In this document: piece by piece, positions 27,077-35,435 of the stretch
Numbering within the stretch: the first letter of the stretch is position 1
Layout of the letters: every line of letters begins with the position of its first letter
NCBI RefSeq assembly: GCF_007096635.1
Contig: NZ_VKAA01000016.1
Location: 1,719-65,718, forward strand
Direction: 5' to 3'
DNA from: Mycolicibacterium sp. 018/SC-01/001
GTDB lineage: Bacteria > Actinomycetota > Actinomycetes > Mycobacteriales > Mycobacteriaceae
Length of the DNA: 64,000 nt
Notes under the pieces: model-generated
What the model was told of the DNA's origin: nothing
The model's input: only the letters and a program-made list of their open reading frames with translations
Databases searched by the model: none
Program-made: the position numbers and the translations under genes

Positions 27077-29044
27077 TCAGCTCGGGCGTCTGCTGTCGAG
27101 GCGACGGCGCGCCAGAAGTACCGCAACGAGGGCAGCGACGATCACGAGTGCTCCGGCGATGGCCGCCAGGTGCACCCACCCTTTCTGCTCGTTGGCACTC
27201 GGAGCCTGGGCGGACCCGTCGTCGCCGACGGCGCGGACGGTGACGTTGGTCGGCACACCTGCGGCACCCGCGGCCAGAACGTCGCCGGACAGTGCCGACC
27301 AGCCGCCCGGCTGGCCGTCGATGTAATCGAACAGCGGGTCTACCAATCGCCAGTCGTTGGTCGTGCTGATCAGCACCACTGTGCGATCGCGGGCCTGGTC
27401 GGCGAACACCTGGATCGAGCCGAGCCCGTCGGCGACGTCGGCACGCAGCTCGGTGGGTAGGCCGATGTCGACGGTGTTGGCGTCACCGCCGACCGGTGGG
27501 TCGAGTGTCGTGTCGGCGATGGCTGCCGATTTCGCGACGATGAGGGCGCCGGAACGGGAGTCTGCTGCGGTCTTGACGTCGACCACTTGCGGCGTCAGCT
27601 GTTGACTGGTCAGGCGCGCGATGGCGTTGATGGTGCGCGCCGCGTAGACGAGCTGGCCGGGACTGCTTCCGTCCATCGCGACCATGAAGCTGGGGCTGAA
27701 TTCGGAAGGCAACGAGGTGAATCCGCCTGCCGGAACGCCTCCGCGCTTCACCGTCAGCGTCGAACGCGGATCGACCTGGAAGGTGATGGGTGCGATCAGC
27801 GGCCCGCACGTCTGGTGCGGGGTGTAGGTGAGCGCCATGTCCAGCCCGAGGTACTGGGTCAGGGCTTTGCCCTGGATGTCGAACGTCGCATCGAGGCGGC
27901 CGCTGTCGTTGAGTGCGGCCCGGTACAGCACCCGATCGTTGGACCGGATGATGATGCTGGCCGCGTCATCGGTCGGTACCGGGGTGTAGTCGGCCATCAG
28001 ATGCACGGTCGCTGCATCCACGCGTCCGATGCCGAGTGCCGAGCGGTCCACGCCGACGGTGACGGTCCCGGTGCGCAGCACGTCGGTCTTGCCGGAGATC
28101 TTCAGCTGTTCGAACGTGAGCGTGTCGCCGCTGGGGGTCGGGGTGGCGCCGGCCTGATCGATGCGTGCCGCCGGCGTCTGCACCAGTGACTGCAGCTGAT
28201 TGACGAGTAGGCCCACCTGCGTGGTCAATTCGTCGCCGTTGCCGCTCACCCGCAACCGCGCGGTGTCGGTGCCCGGGTCTTCTATGGCCAGTCCGGCACG
28301 CCCGCCGGATTCCACGACGACGGTGCGGCCGAACTGCCCAGCCGGTGGGGGACGCATCCCGCGGGGCTGGCTGACGACGTCGACGGCCAGCGGTTGGGAG
28401 TGATAGAGCCGCGTCAGCGTCGACACCATGGTCAGCACCGACTGTTGTTCGGCGGTGCTGGCGTCGGTCGGGGTGTAGATGTTCACCCGCTCCAGAACCG
28501 GCGGGAAGAAGGTGGCGACGGTCGTGGCAGGAGCTTCGGCGCCGGTGAACACCGTGGTGAGGCCGCTGAGGGCGAGCTGCTGCAGCGGGCCGCAAAATCC
28601 GTCGCGGTTGTCGGTGGCGCGCAGGGTGAAGGTCAGCGAGATCGATGAGGAGCGCGCGCGCACGGCGGCGATGTCGACGTCCAGGGGGGTTTGTGGCGGG
28701 GCGGTGGCCGCGGGCGGCAGCGGGATGTCAGCCAGCAGCAGGCCGTTGCCGTCGCTGACCTCGAGGAAGCCCGAGTCGACGTTCATCGGTGCCTGCATGA
28801 TGCCCTGCAGTCGCACCGCCTGAAGCCCCGGGGGGACCGGCACCGTCACGGTCGTCGGGCTGTCGGGTCCGAGGTAGAGGCCGTCGTTGACCCCGAGCGT
28901 GCGCCAGGCCAATGTCACCGACGCTTGGTCTGCGGTATTGCTGGGTTGAGCGATCGCGTGCGGCGCGCCGATGGCGAACGTCGTTGCTGGTGCTACACAA
29001 AGGGCAGCTGCCAGAAGAATCCGCCGCAGCGGCGCACTCCTCAT
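27077..29044 (-). CDS. BcsB-like periplasmic, membrane-anchored polysaccharide synthase accessory protein
   Basis: The 655-aa protein has a signal peptide (residues 1-~32, A-H-A-I-A-Q), a large beta-rich extracytoplasmic part and a single C-terminal membrane helix (~residues 628-648) followed by L-A-R-R-R-L. This is the BcsB topology. Matching landmarks include an N-terminal carbohydrate-binding-like domain ending in a D-x-x-x-x-C-G-P-L segment, T-F-E-Q-L-K in the middle, a second Cys segment H-Q-T-C-G-P-L, and V-D-P-R-S-T-L-T-V. BcsB partners the cellulose synthase BcsA in Gram-negatives. No BcsA is in the window. ATG 29044 is chosen because the signal peptide starts there. Family assignment is by eye and would need a profile search. 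Confidence 0.68.
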   Translation of the reverse strand: MRSAPLRRILLAAALCVAPATTFAIGAPHAIAQPSNTADQASVTLAWRTLGVNDGLYLGPDSPTTVTVPVPPGLQAVRLQGIMQAPMNVDSGFLEVSDGNGLLLADIPLPPAATAPPQTPLDVDIAAVRARSSSISLTFTLRATDNRDGFCGPLQQLALSGLTTVFTGAEAPATTVATFFPPVLERVNIYTPTDASTAEQQSVLTMVSTLTRLYHSQPLAVDVVSQPRGMRPPPAGQFGRTVVVESGGRAGLAIEDPGTDTARLRVSGNGDELTTQVGLLVNQLQSLVQTPAARIDQAGATPTPSGDTLTFEQLKISGKTDVLRTGTVTVGVDRSALGIGRVDAATVHLMADYTPVPTDDAASIIIRSNDRVLYRAALNDSGRLDATFDIQGKALTQYLGLDMALTYTPHQTCGPLIAPITFQVDPRSTLTVKRGGVPAGGFTSLPSEFSPSFMVAMDGSSPGQLVYAARTINAIARLTSQQLTPQVVDVKTAADSRSGALIVAKSAAIADTTLDPPVGGDANTVDIGLPTELRADVADGLGSIQVFADQARDRTVVLISTTNDWRLVDPLFDYIDGQPGGWSALSGDVLAAGAAGVPTNVTVRAVGDDGSAQAPSANEQKGWVHLAAIAGALVIVAALVAVLLARRRLDSRRPS

Positions 29045-29392
29045 TCGCGAATCCCGTCTGTGCCGACCCCATTCGGGGTTCGAGCAATTGCGCCGCGCCG
29101 CAGGACAAATCGTGCAGTGTCGAGGGAAGGCGATCGTCGTCGCACGCGTTTCTTCTTTCCCGCAGTTCGAGAGACGGAATGGCAGCAGTGGTGGACTATA
29201 CCGGCGCATCAGCGGGGTGGATGGGTTATCGATTCGCTGTTGCGTCACCGTTTCGTGACGAGAATTTGTCACGGAGGAGGGTGTCGTAACACCGTCGGCA
29301 AGTTCAGAACTGAGATAGCGTGAGCCCACCGGTGTGCCGGGTGATGCGCAAACGAGGGACACAGGAAAGGTCGCTGCGTTGAAAGGTCACCA
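29045..29392. other. Divergent intergenic region between BcsB-like and Wzc-like genes
   Basis: No gene is supported in these 348 bases, although several frames stay open. They must hold two divergent promoters. The only clear structure is a set of overlapping inverted repeats at 29243-29273, listed separately. Confidence 0.6.
29243..29273. promoter_or_regulatory. Overlapping palindromes, candidate operator
   Basis: CGTCAC (29243-29248) pairs with GTGACG (29255-29260) over a six-base spacer. CGTGAC (29254-29259) pairs with GTCACG (29268-29273) over eight bases. Three GTCAC/GTGAC half-sites in 31 bases upstream of an exopolysaccharide operon resemble a regulator binding site; the regulator is not known. 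Confidence 0.45.
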
Positions 29393-30697
29393 TTGACGGT
29401 CCACGACTTCACTCGGATTCTGCGGACGCGCTGGAAAATCATTTGCGGCATTCTGGTCATCGCGATCGCCGGCGCCGTCGCATACCTGTTGCTCGCGACT
29501 CCGCAGTATGTCGCCTACACACGGTTGTTCGTGTCGACGACATCCGATGGCACCAATACGCAGACCAACGACGGAGGGTTGTTCGCCCAGCGGCGCGTGC
29601 TGTCCTACACCCAGCTGCTGCAGGGTGGGCTGCTCGCTCAACGCACCATCGACAAGCTCGGCCTGGACATGACCGCCGAGCAACTGCAGAAGGAGGTGAC
29701 GGCGGTCGCGCCGACGGACACGGTGCTCATCGACGTCACGGTGCAGGATCCTTCACCCACGCGGGCCCGCGACATCGCGAACACTCTCGCCGATGAATTC
29801 GTCGTGATGGCGGCGGCGTTGGAGACGCCGGATCTCGGTGCACGGCCCAACGCGCAGGTCGTCGTGCAACAACGCGCAGGTGTACCGGAGCTCCCGGTAT
29901 CACCGAAGAAGGCGCGCATCCTCGCCGTCGCAGCCGTCGTCGGCCTCCTGCTCGGCGTGTTGGCCGCTCTGATCCGTGATCGCCTGGACCCTGCGATCCG
30001 GCGTCCGGAATCGGTGGAAGACATCACCGGTGTCGGCGTGATCGGCGAGATCCCCATCAGGGCCGGTCGGGGTGCGCAATCGGGCGTTGCTGTCGAGCAG
30101 GACGATCCCACGGTGGCCGATGCGTTCCGCGAGCTGCGCACCAATCTGCAGTCACTCGAGGTGGCGCCCGGCCCGCGAATGCTGCTGGTGGCCAGTTCGG
30201 TAGCGGGAGAGGGCCGGACCTCCGTGGCGGTCAACCTGGCCGTCGCTCTCGGGGAAGCCGAGCATTCGGTGGTCGTGGTCGACGCCGACCTTCGCCGGCC
30301 CAGCGTTGCCGCACGTCTCGACATCACCGGGTCGGTAGGGCTGAGCACGGTTCTGACCGGTGCGACGGAGCTGTCGGAAGCCCTCCAGGAGACGCAGTTC
30401 TCCGGCGTGACCGCGCTGCCGGCCGGGGACGTCACGGTGAATCCGACTGAGATCCTCGGAACACAGAGAGCCCGAACGCTTTTCGCCGATCTGGGCGAGC
30501 GCTTCGATTATGTCGTGGTGGATTCGCCGCCGGGGACGGTGAAGGACGCGGCGATGCTCGGCGCGTTCATGGAGGGTGTGCTGCTGGTCGTGCGGTACGG
30601 CTCGAGCACGCGCAAGCAGGTGGCCGGCACCGTCGCCGCACTGAAGCGGGCGGGCGCACCATTGACGGGTGCGGTCGTCATGGCGCACCAGAAGTAA
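29393..30697 (+). CDS. Wzc-like polysaccharide copolymerase with degenerate Walker A (K to R)
   Basis: The 434-aa protein has a Wzz/chain-length domain with two membrane spans (~residues 15-35 and ~174-194) and a C-terminal BY-kinase-type domain. Walker A reads S-S-V-A-G-E-G-R-T-S, so the usual Lys is Arg275. Walker A' V-V-V-V-D-A-D-L-R-R-P and Walker B V-V-V-D-S-P are kept. The C-terminus ends A-H-Q-K with no tyrosine cluster. The paralogue at 46945-48441 has Lys at the same position and a Tyr-rich tail. The start is TTG 29393. It heads the first polysaccharide locus and should control chain length or export; autokinase activity is doubtful. Confidence 0.87.
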   Translation: MTVHDFTRILRTRWKIICGILVIAIAGAVAYLLLATPQYVAYTRLFVSTTSDGTNTQTNDGGLFAQRRVLSYTQLLQGGLLAQRTIDKLGLDMTAEQLQKEVTAVAPTDTVLIDVTVQDPSPTRARDIANTLADEFVVMAAALETPDLGARPNAQVVVQQRAGVPELPVSPKKARILAVAAVVGLLLGVLAALIRDRLDPAIRRPESVEDITGVGVIGEIPIRAGRGAQSGVAVEQDDPTVADAFRELRTNLQSLEVAPGPRMLLVASSVAGEGRTSVAVNLAVALGEAEHSVVVVDADLRRPSVAARLDITGSVGLSTVLTGATELSEALQETQFSGVTALPAGDVTVNPTEILGTQRARTLFADLGERFDYVVVDSPPGTVKDAAMLGAFMEGVLLVVRYGSSTRKQVAGTVAALKRAGAPLTGAVVMAHQK

Positions 30698-30710
30698 GCA
30701 GGCACCGTCG

Positions 30711-31985
30711 ATGCGTCACACCGTTTTCGTATCGGCCCCTACCGGGCTGGGCGTCGCGGGAGACGGCGTCCGATATCCGCGCTTCGAGCGGCACGCGCTG
30801 GCCGGGTTGATCATTCTGGCGATCGCCCTCGTGGTGATCCCCGAGGCGATCAACCACGTGTTCGTGAAGCACTCACCCGATCTGCCGCCGTTGGAGGAAT
30901 CCGGCGGCACGGCAGAGGTTCCGCTGGCACACCTGGCACGGCTGGGTGGCTCAGCGGTATTGCTCCTGTACACGTCGGCGGTGGTGATGCTGACCCGCGG
31001 ACGCCCCGACCGCACGGTCGGGGGTGTACTGATTCTGCTGTTGGCGGTCAACGTGCCCTATGTCATCAGCCCCTCGTTGCCGCCCACCGCAGACTGGCCG
31101 AAGATCCTGCTGGCCAACCTCTTCGTGATCGCGTTGTGGAAGACCGGTGCGTCCATCGAGGCGCTGAAGTGGCTGCCCATCCTGGCCACTGGGATCGGGG
31201 TCTATTCGTTGATCGGGGGACTGCTCGCCCCGGCCTACATGATGTACAACATCGTCTCGGTGAAAGCGATCGTCGCGGGCTGGGAGCTGGCCGGCCCCTT
31301 CGGTCACGGCAACGTCCTCGGAATGTATTGCGCGGTGGCTTTTTCACTCGTCCCCCTGGTTCCGGGCCGCCGCTGGCAACTCTTCTGCGGCGCCGTGCTG
31401 CTGGCGACGATCCTGGCCTCGGCGTCGCGCACCGCGGTGATCGCCGCGGTCATGGTGCTGCTGTGGTGGGGCATCTGTCGTGTGCGATCGGTGGTGAACG
31501 TCCGCTTCGCGGGGACGGTGTTCGTCAGCTGCACCGCGGTGGGCATGCTGATTCTGCCGTTCCTGCCGTGGGATCCCCATGCCTTCACCGATCGCGCCGC
31601 GGTGTGGGCGGCCAGTCTGGCGCAGTGGCAGCAGTCTCCGCTGGTGGGGCTCGGCGTCAACTGGTTCCTGATCGATGCTCAACACAATGCCAACGTGGCC
31701 GCGTGGGCGTATGTGGGCACGGGGCACAACCTGGTGGTGGACACCCTGGTGAAGTCGGGGGTGATCGGCCTGGCGGTGTTGGCGCCCGTGCTGGTGGTCG
31801 CGATCCTGGGTGCGCGGACGCTGCAGCTGAGCAGGCAGATCGCGTTGTTCGGTTATCTGGGTGCATTTTTCGTGGCCGCCTCGACCGAGGCGGTGTGGGC
31901 GCTGCTGCCGAATCTGCAGCTCTTCCCGATCAGCGGGATGATCTTCGCGGTGTTGGTGCTGAACCGGTTCGGGAAGCCGGCGTGA
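30711..31985 (+). CDS. O-antigen ligase/polymerase-family (Wzy-like) membrane protein
   Basis: The 424-aa protein has about ten to twelve predicted membrane spans and a periplasmic loop with W-A-A-S-L-A-Q-W-Q-Q-S-P-L-V-G-L-G-V-N-W-F followed by H-N-L-V-V-D-T-L-V-K-S-G. This is the G-x-G...H-N pattern of the O-antigen ligase/Wzy superfamily. It would polymerise repeat units on the outer face of the membrane or ligate them to an acceptor. ATG 30711 lies 13 bases after the Wzc-like stop. Its last codons overlap the next start (GTGA). Confidence 0.82.
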   Translation: MRHTVFVSAPTGLGVAGDGVRYPRFERHALAGLIILAIALVVIPEAINHVFVKHSPDLPPLEESGGTAEVPLAHLARLGGSAVLLLYTSAVVMLTRGRPDRTVGGVLILLLAVNVPYVISPSLPPTADWPKILLANLFVIALWKTGASIEALKWLPILATGIGVYSLIGGLLAPAYMMYNIVSVKAIVAGWELAGPFGHGNVLGMYCAVAFSLVPLVPGRRWQLFCGAVLLATILASASRTAVIAAVMVLLWWGICRVRSVVNVRFAGTVFVSCTAVGMLILPFLPWDPHAFTDRAAVWAASLAQWQQSPLVGLGVNWFLIDAQHNANVAAWAYVGTGHNLVVDTLVKSGVIGLAVLAPVLVVAILGARTLQLSRQIALFGYLGAFFVAASTEAVWALLPNLQLFPISGMIFAVLVLNRFGKPA

Positions 31986-32884
31986 CCCGGCCGGGCGACG
32001 CGGTCAGTGTCGTCATCCCGACGATCGGGCGGCCGAGCCTTCGGCAAGCTGTGGAATCAGCTCTGCGGCAGACGGTTCCGCCGGCTGAAATCGTCGTGGT
32101 GCTGGACCGCGACTGTGTGCCTGATCTGCCGGACACAGATGTGGTGCAGGTGATCAAGACCGCGGGCGCGCAAGGCCCGAGCCGGGCCAAGCACATGGGT
32201 GTCGAGGCGTCGCGCGGCGATGTCATCGCGCTGCTCGACGACGACGATGTGTGGCGGCCGGAGAAACTCGAGCGGCAACTGGCGGCCGCCCCGGCCGGTG
32301 CCGAGTGGATCATGTCCTGTCGATTCCGGCGTCTGCTCGACGGCGGAGAGCCGATCATCGGGCCCCGCACCCTGCTCGACCCTCTCGAACCGGTGGCTGC
32401 GTATCTGTTCGAGATGCGCGAGCGGCAGGCGTTCAACATGGTGCAGACGTCGACCCTGGTCTTCCCGCGCGCTCTGACCGATGCGGTTCCGCTGTCGGTG
32501 GCGGCGGGGTCCATTCACGACGACCCCAAATGGCTGATGGAGGTGCGGCGCACCTACCCGCACCTACCGATCATCCAGTTGCCCGACCCGTTGGTCGACA
32601 TCGTGTGGACGGCGGTCTCGGTGTCGCGGGCGGGGATCGATCGCAGCGCGGAGTACATCGACTGGGGCATCAGCGAACTGGCCGGGGAATCACCGCGGGT
32701 GCGGGGCGATTACATGCTGACCTCGGCGGTGGGATCGGCGTTGGGCGCGGGGTCGCTGCGCGGCGTGACCAGGTCGATCGCGGCGGGAGTCCGGTACGGC
32801 CGTCCCGGTTCGCTGGCGTGGGCCAGCGCGGCGAAGTCACTGGCGAGACTCGGCACGCAGCGGCTGACCCGCCGGGAGCGCTGA
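31982..32884 (+). CDS. Family 2 glycosyltransferase
   Basis: The 300-aa soluble protein has a GT-A fold: V-S-V-V-I-P-T-I-G-R near residue 8, V-V-V-L-D-R-D, and the nucleotide-sugar metal motif L-D-D-D-D-V-W (~residues 87-93). It would add one sugar to the lipid-linked repeat unit on the cytoplasmic side. GTG 31982 overlaps the Wzy-like stop, and its stop overlaps the flippase ATG. The donor sugar is unknown. Confidence 0.87.
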   Translation: MTRPGDAVSVVIPTIGRPSLRQAVESALRQTVPPAEIVVVLDRDCVPDLPDTDVVQVIKTAGAQGPSRAKHMGVEASRGDVIALLDDDDVWRPEKLERQLAAAPAGAEWIMSCRFRRLLDGGEPIIGPRTLLDPLEPVAAYLFEMRERQAFNMVQTSTLVFPRALTDAVPLSVAAGSIHDDPKWLMEVRRTYPHLPIIQLPDPLVDIVWTAVSVSRAGIDRSAEYIDWGISELAGESPRVRGDYMLTSAVGSALGAGSLRGVTRSIAAGVRYGRPGSLAWASAAKSLARLGTQRLTRRER

Positions 32885-34398
32885 TGTCGCCGAGCTTCGC
32901 CAAGAACACGCTGTTGGGCTTCGCCTCCGGAGCGGCGGTGGCGCTGGCCGGGTTTGTCGGCAACGCGATCGTCGCGCGGCTGCTGGGCCCGGAGCGGCTC
33001 GGCGTCTTCGCCTACGTCGTGTGGTGCGTGACCGTCGCGGCGACTGTCGCCTCGCTCGGAATCGACGTCGTCCAGCAACGTTTCATCCCGAACCTGCGCG
33101 CCGAGGGGCGTGGGGAGGAGGCCGAGGGCCTGATAGGGGCCACCTCCCGCGTGTCGATGTCGGCGATGACGGTGGTCGGGATCGTGCTCGTCGGCTATCT
33201 GCTCTGGCCGGGCAGGGGTGCGCTCGAGGGCACCTCGACCGGAGTGGTGATCGGGGTCGCGGCCGTGTGGTTCGTGAGCTGGAAACTGGGCGATCTCTAC
33301 CTGTTCTATCTGCGTGGCGAGCAGAGGTTCGGCGAGGTCGCGAAGTTGTCGGCGGTGTCGGCGCTACTCAAGGTGTCGACGTTCGCCGTGGGTGCGTGGC
33401 TGTTCGGAATCCCCGGGGCGCTGGCGGGTTACATCGCCGGCAGCCTGATGCCGGCCGGCCGGGTGTACCGGTTGCTGCGCAAGAAGCCCAGGGTGGCGCC
33501 GACGCTGCGGCGCGAGGTCGTGAAGTTCGCGCTGGGTAGCTGGGCGGTCGGAGTCATCGGCACGCTCGTGTTCGGTCGCACGCAGGTGGTGTTCCTCGAG
33601 CACTACAGCGGCTTGACCGTTGTCGGATTGTTCGCCGCGGCAGTGACGATCGCCGAGATGGCCGTGCAGCTGCCGCCGATGCTCCTCTCGGCGCTGCTGC
33701 CGCGGTTCAGCGAGCAGCACGGCATGGGTGCCCACGACCACATGGTGCGGTTGTACCGCACCACCACCGCGCTGATCGCGATGGTGATCGTGCCGCTGTG
33801 TCTCGGGCTCGCCGCGGTGGCATCGGTGGTGATCCCTGCTCTCTTCGGCGCCGACTACGCGGACGCGGTACCGGCGGCGGTGGTGCTGCTGATCGCCGCC
33901 GCCATCTCCGCCCTGGGAGTCACCACGCTCTATCTGCTCTACAGCACGGGCAAGACAGCGTTTCTCGTGATCTCCAACGGCCTGGGCCTGGTCGTCACCA
34001 TCGCACTCGGGTTCGTGCTGATCCCGCGGTACGGGTTGATGGGCGCGGCGTGGTCGCGTGCGATAGCTCAGGTGCTGGTCGTTCTACTTGAAACCTGGTA
34101 TGTGACAGTGAAGTTGAATTTCCGGCCCCCGTACCGTGTGCTCGGTGCCATCACGGCTGCCGCGGTGGCGGCGGCCGTGGTGGCCGATGTGATCAGCACG
34201 CACTGGGCCGCGGCGCTGTCGCTGGCCGTCTCGATCCCCGCCGCGATCATCGTCTACGTCGTGGTCCTGCGGACTCTGTCGGTGGCCTCGATGGTCGATC
34301 AGGGGTTGGTCAATCGGCTCGTCGAACGCATACCTGAGCACCGGCGGCCGATGGTGCGCAAGCTGTTGAAGTTGCCGACATCGACGGCGTCGTCCTAA
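32884..34398 (+). CDS. Polysaccharide flippase (Wzx/MATE-like)
   Basis: The 504-aa protein has about 12-14 predicted membrane spans and opens with N-T-L-L-G-F-A-S-G and A-R-L-L-G-P-E-R-L-G-V-F, typical of the polysaccharide-transport branch of the MOP superfamily. The C-terminal tail is hydrophilic and basic. It would flip undecaprenyl- or decaprenyl-linked repeat units across the membrane. ATG 32884 overlaps the previous stop by one base. Its TAA overlaps the convergent glycosidase stop codon (34395-34398). Confidence 0.87.
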   Translation: MSPSFAKNTLLGFASGAAVALAGFVGNAIVARLLGPERLGVFAYVVWCVTVAATVASLGIDVVQQRFIPNLRAEGRGEEAEGLIGATSRVSMSAMTVVGIVLVGYLLWPGRGALEGTSTGVVIGVAAVWFVSWKLGDLYLFYLRGEQRFGEVAKLSAVSALLKVSTFAVGAWLFGIPGALAGYIAGSLMPAGRVYRLLRKKPRVAPTLRREVVKFALGSWAVGVIGTLVFGRTQVVFLEHYSGLTVVGLFAAAVTIAEMAVQLPPMLLSALLPRFSEQHGMGAHDHMVRLYRTTTALIAMVIVPLCLGLAAVASVVIPALFGADYADAVPAAVVLLIAAAISALGVTTLYLLYSTGKTAFLVISNGLGLVVTIALGFVLIPRYGLMGAAWSRAIAQVLVVLLETWYVTVKLNFRPPYRVLGAITAAAVAAAVVADVISTHWAAALSLAVSIPAAIIVYVVVLRTLSVASMVDQGLVNRLVERIPEHRRPMVRKLLKLPTSTASS

Positions 34399-35435
34399 TC
34401 GGACCCGTCAGCGGTGTCGATCAGCGCGATGGCGGCGAGCTTGCGACTGTTGTCGGCGCGGAGTACCCCGAAGTTGTCTTCGATCTCGCTCGCGTCGGTG
34501 CCCCCGTCGACGAGTTCGTAGTAGATGAGTGGGCCCACCCAATCCCAGGCCGCGACTTGTCGACGGGCCAGCAGCAGCGTCGCGGCCTGATCCTGCTCGG
34601 ACACCGCGCTGGGTCCGGTCCCCGTGGGGGCGCCGTACTCGGTGATCCACACCTTTTTGGCGCCGTCGCCGCGCTGGGTCATCAGTGCGTGCAGTGCGGG
34701 AAGATCGCGGAACCCACCCGTCGTGCGCTGGGTGCGGTCCATCGGCTGTGACGGAAACGTGTAGGGGTGCACGGCGATACCGTCGGCTAGTTGCGCCGCG
34801 CCGTCGTCGTAGAGATGGGCGAGGTAGGTGGTCGGATCGACATCGGGCCCCGGGCTGCCGTAGGTGGGGGACAGTCCACCGATCAGCAGGGTGGCGCGTG
34901 GGTCGACCTCGCGGACCGCCGCTGCAGCCGCGCGGAACACCCGCCCGTATTCGCCGGGGTCAGGGTTGGGTGGCCAGAACTTCCCGGTGTTGGGTTCGTT
35001 CCAGACCTCCCAGTGGTGCACCCCGCGAGCGGCATAGCGCTGCGCCGCGACGCGGGCAAAATTGGCGAACGCGGCAGGATCGTTAGGGCGGTCGCGATTG
35101 GACGTCGCCGTGCCCGTCGTCCACGGCGGCGCGAAGGCGAGTACGAGCAGCACCTGCATTCCACGCTGGAGCGCGCGGTCGACAATGGTGTCGGCCGATG
35201 TCCAATCCAGTTGACTCTGAACGGGTTCGATCACCGACCAGTCGACGTCGACGCGCACCCACCTGACGTTCATGGCGGCCATCGCATCGAACTGCTCGTG
35301 GAAAGATCGCGCATCCGCGCCGCGGTAGTGCACGGTCATGCCGATCGGGACGTGAGTGGCCTGTGATTGGCACGACGTGATCAGCCCGGCCACAAGGAGG
35401 AGGCTCAGCAGCAGCCGGCTAGCGCAGAACGGCAC
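34395..35435 (-). CDS. Lipoprotein glycoside hydrolase (clan GH-A, cellulase/GH39-like)
   Basis: The 346-aa protein has a lipoprotein signal peptide with lipobox L-I-T-S-C (Cys22) and a TIM-barrel hydrolase body. The acid/base Glu147 is in W-N-E-P-N and the likely nucleophile Glu266 in W-I-T-E-Y-G. This is the clan GH-A pattern. It would be anchored outside the membrane and could trim, release or remodel the polymer made by the surrounding genes, as seen for other exopolysaccharide-locus glycosidases. Its start overlaps the end of the upstream GT2 gene by 17 bases, so the two form an operon. Confidence 0.85.
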   Translation of the reverse strand: MPFCASRLLLSLLLVAGLITSCQSQATHVPIGMTVHYRGADARSFHEQFDAMAAMNVRWVRVDVDWSVIEPVQSQLDWTSADTIVDRALQRGMQVLLVLAFAPPWTTGTATSNRDRPNDPAAFANFARVAAQRYAARGVHHWEVWNEPNTGKFWPPNPDPGEYGRVFRAAAAAVREVDPRATLLIGGLSPTYGSPGPDVDPTTYLAHLYDDGAAQLADGIAVHPYTFPSQPMDRTQRTTGGFRDLPALHALMTQRGDGAKKVWITEYGAPTGTGPSAVSEQDQAATLLLARRQVAAWDWVGPLIYYELVDGGTDASEIEDNFGVLRADNSRKLAAIALIDTADGSD

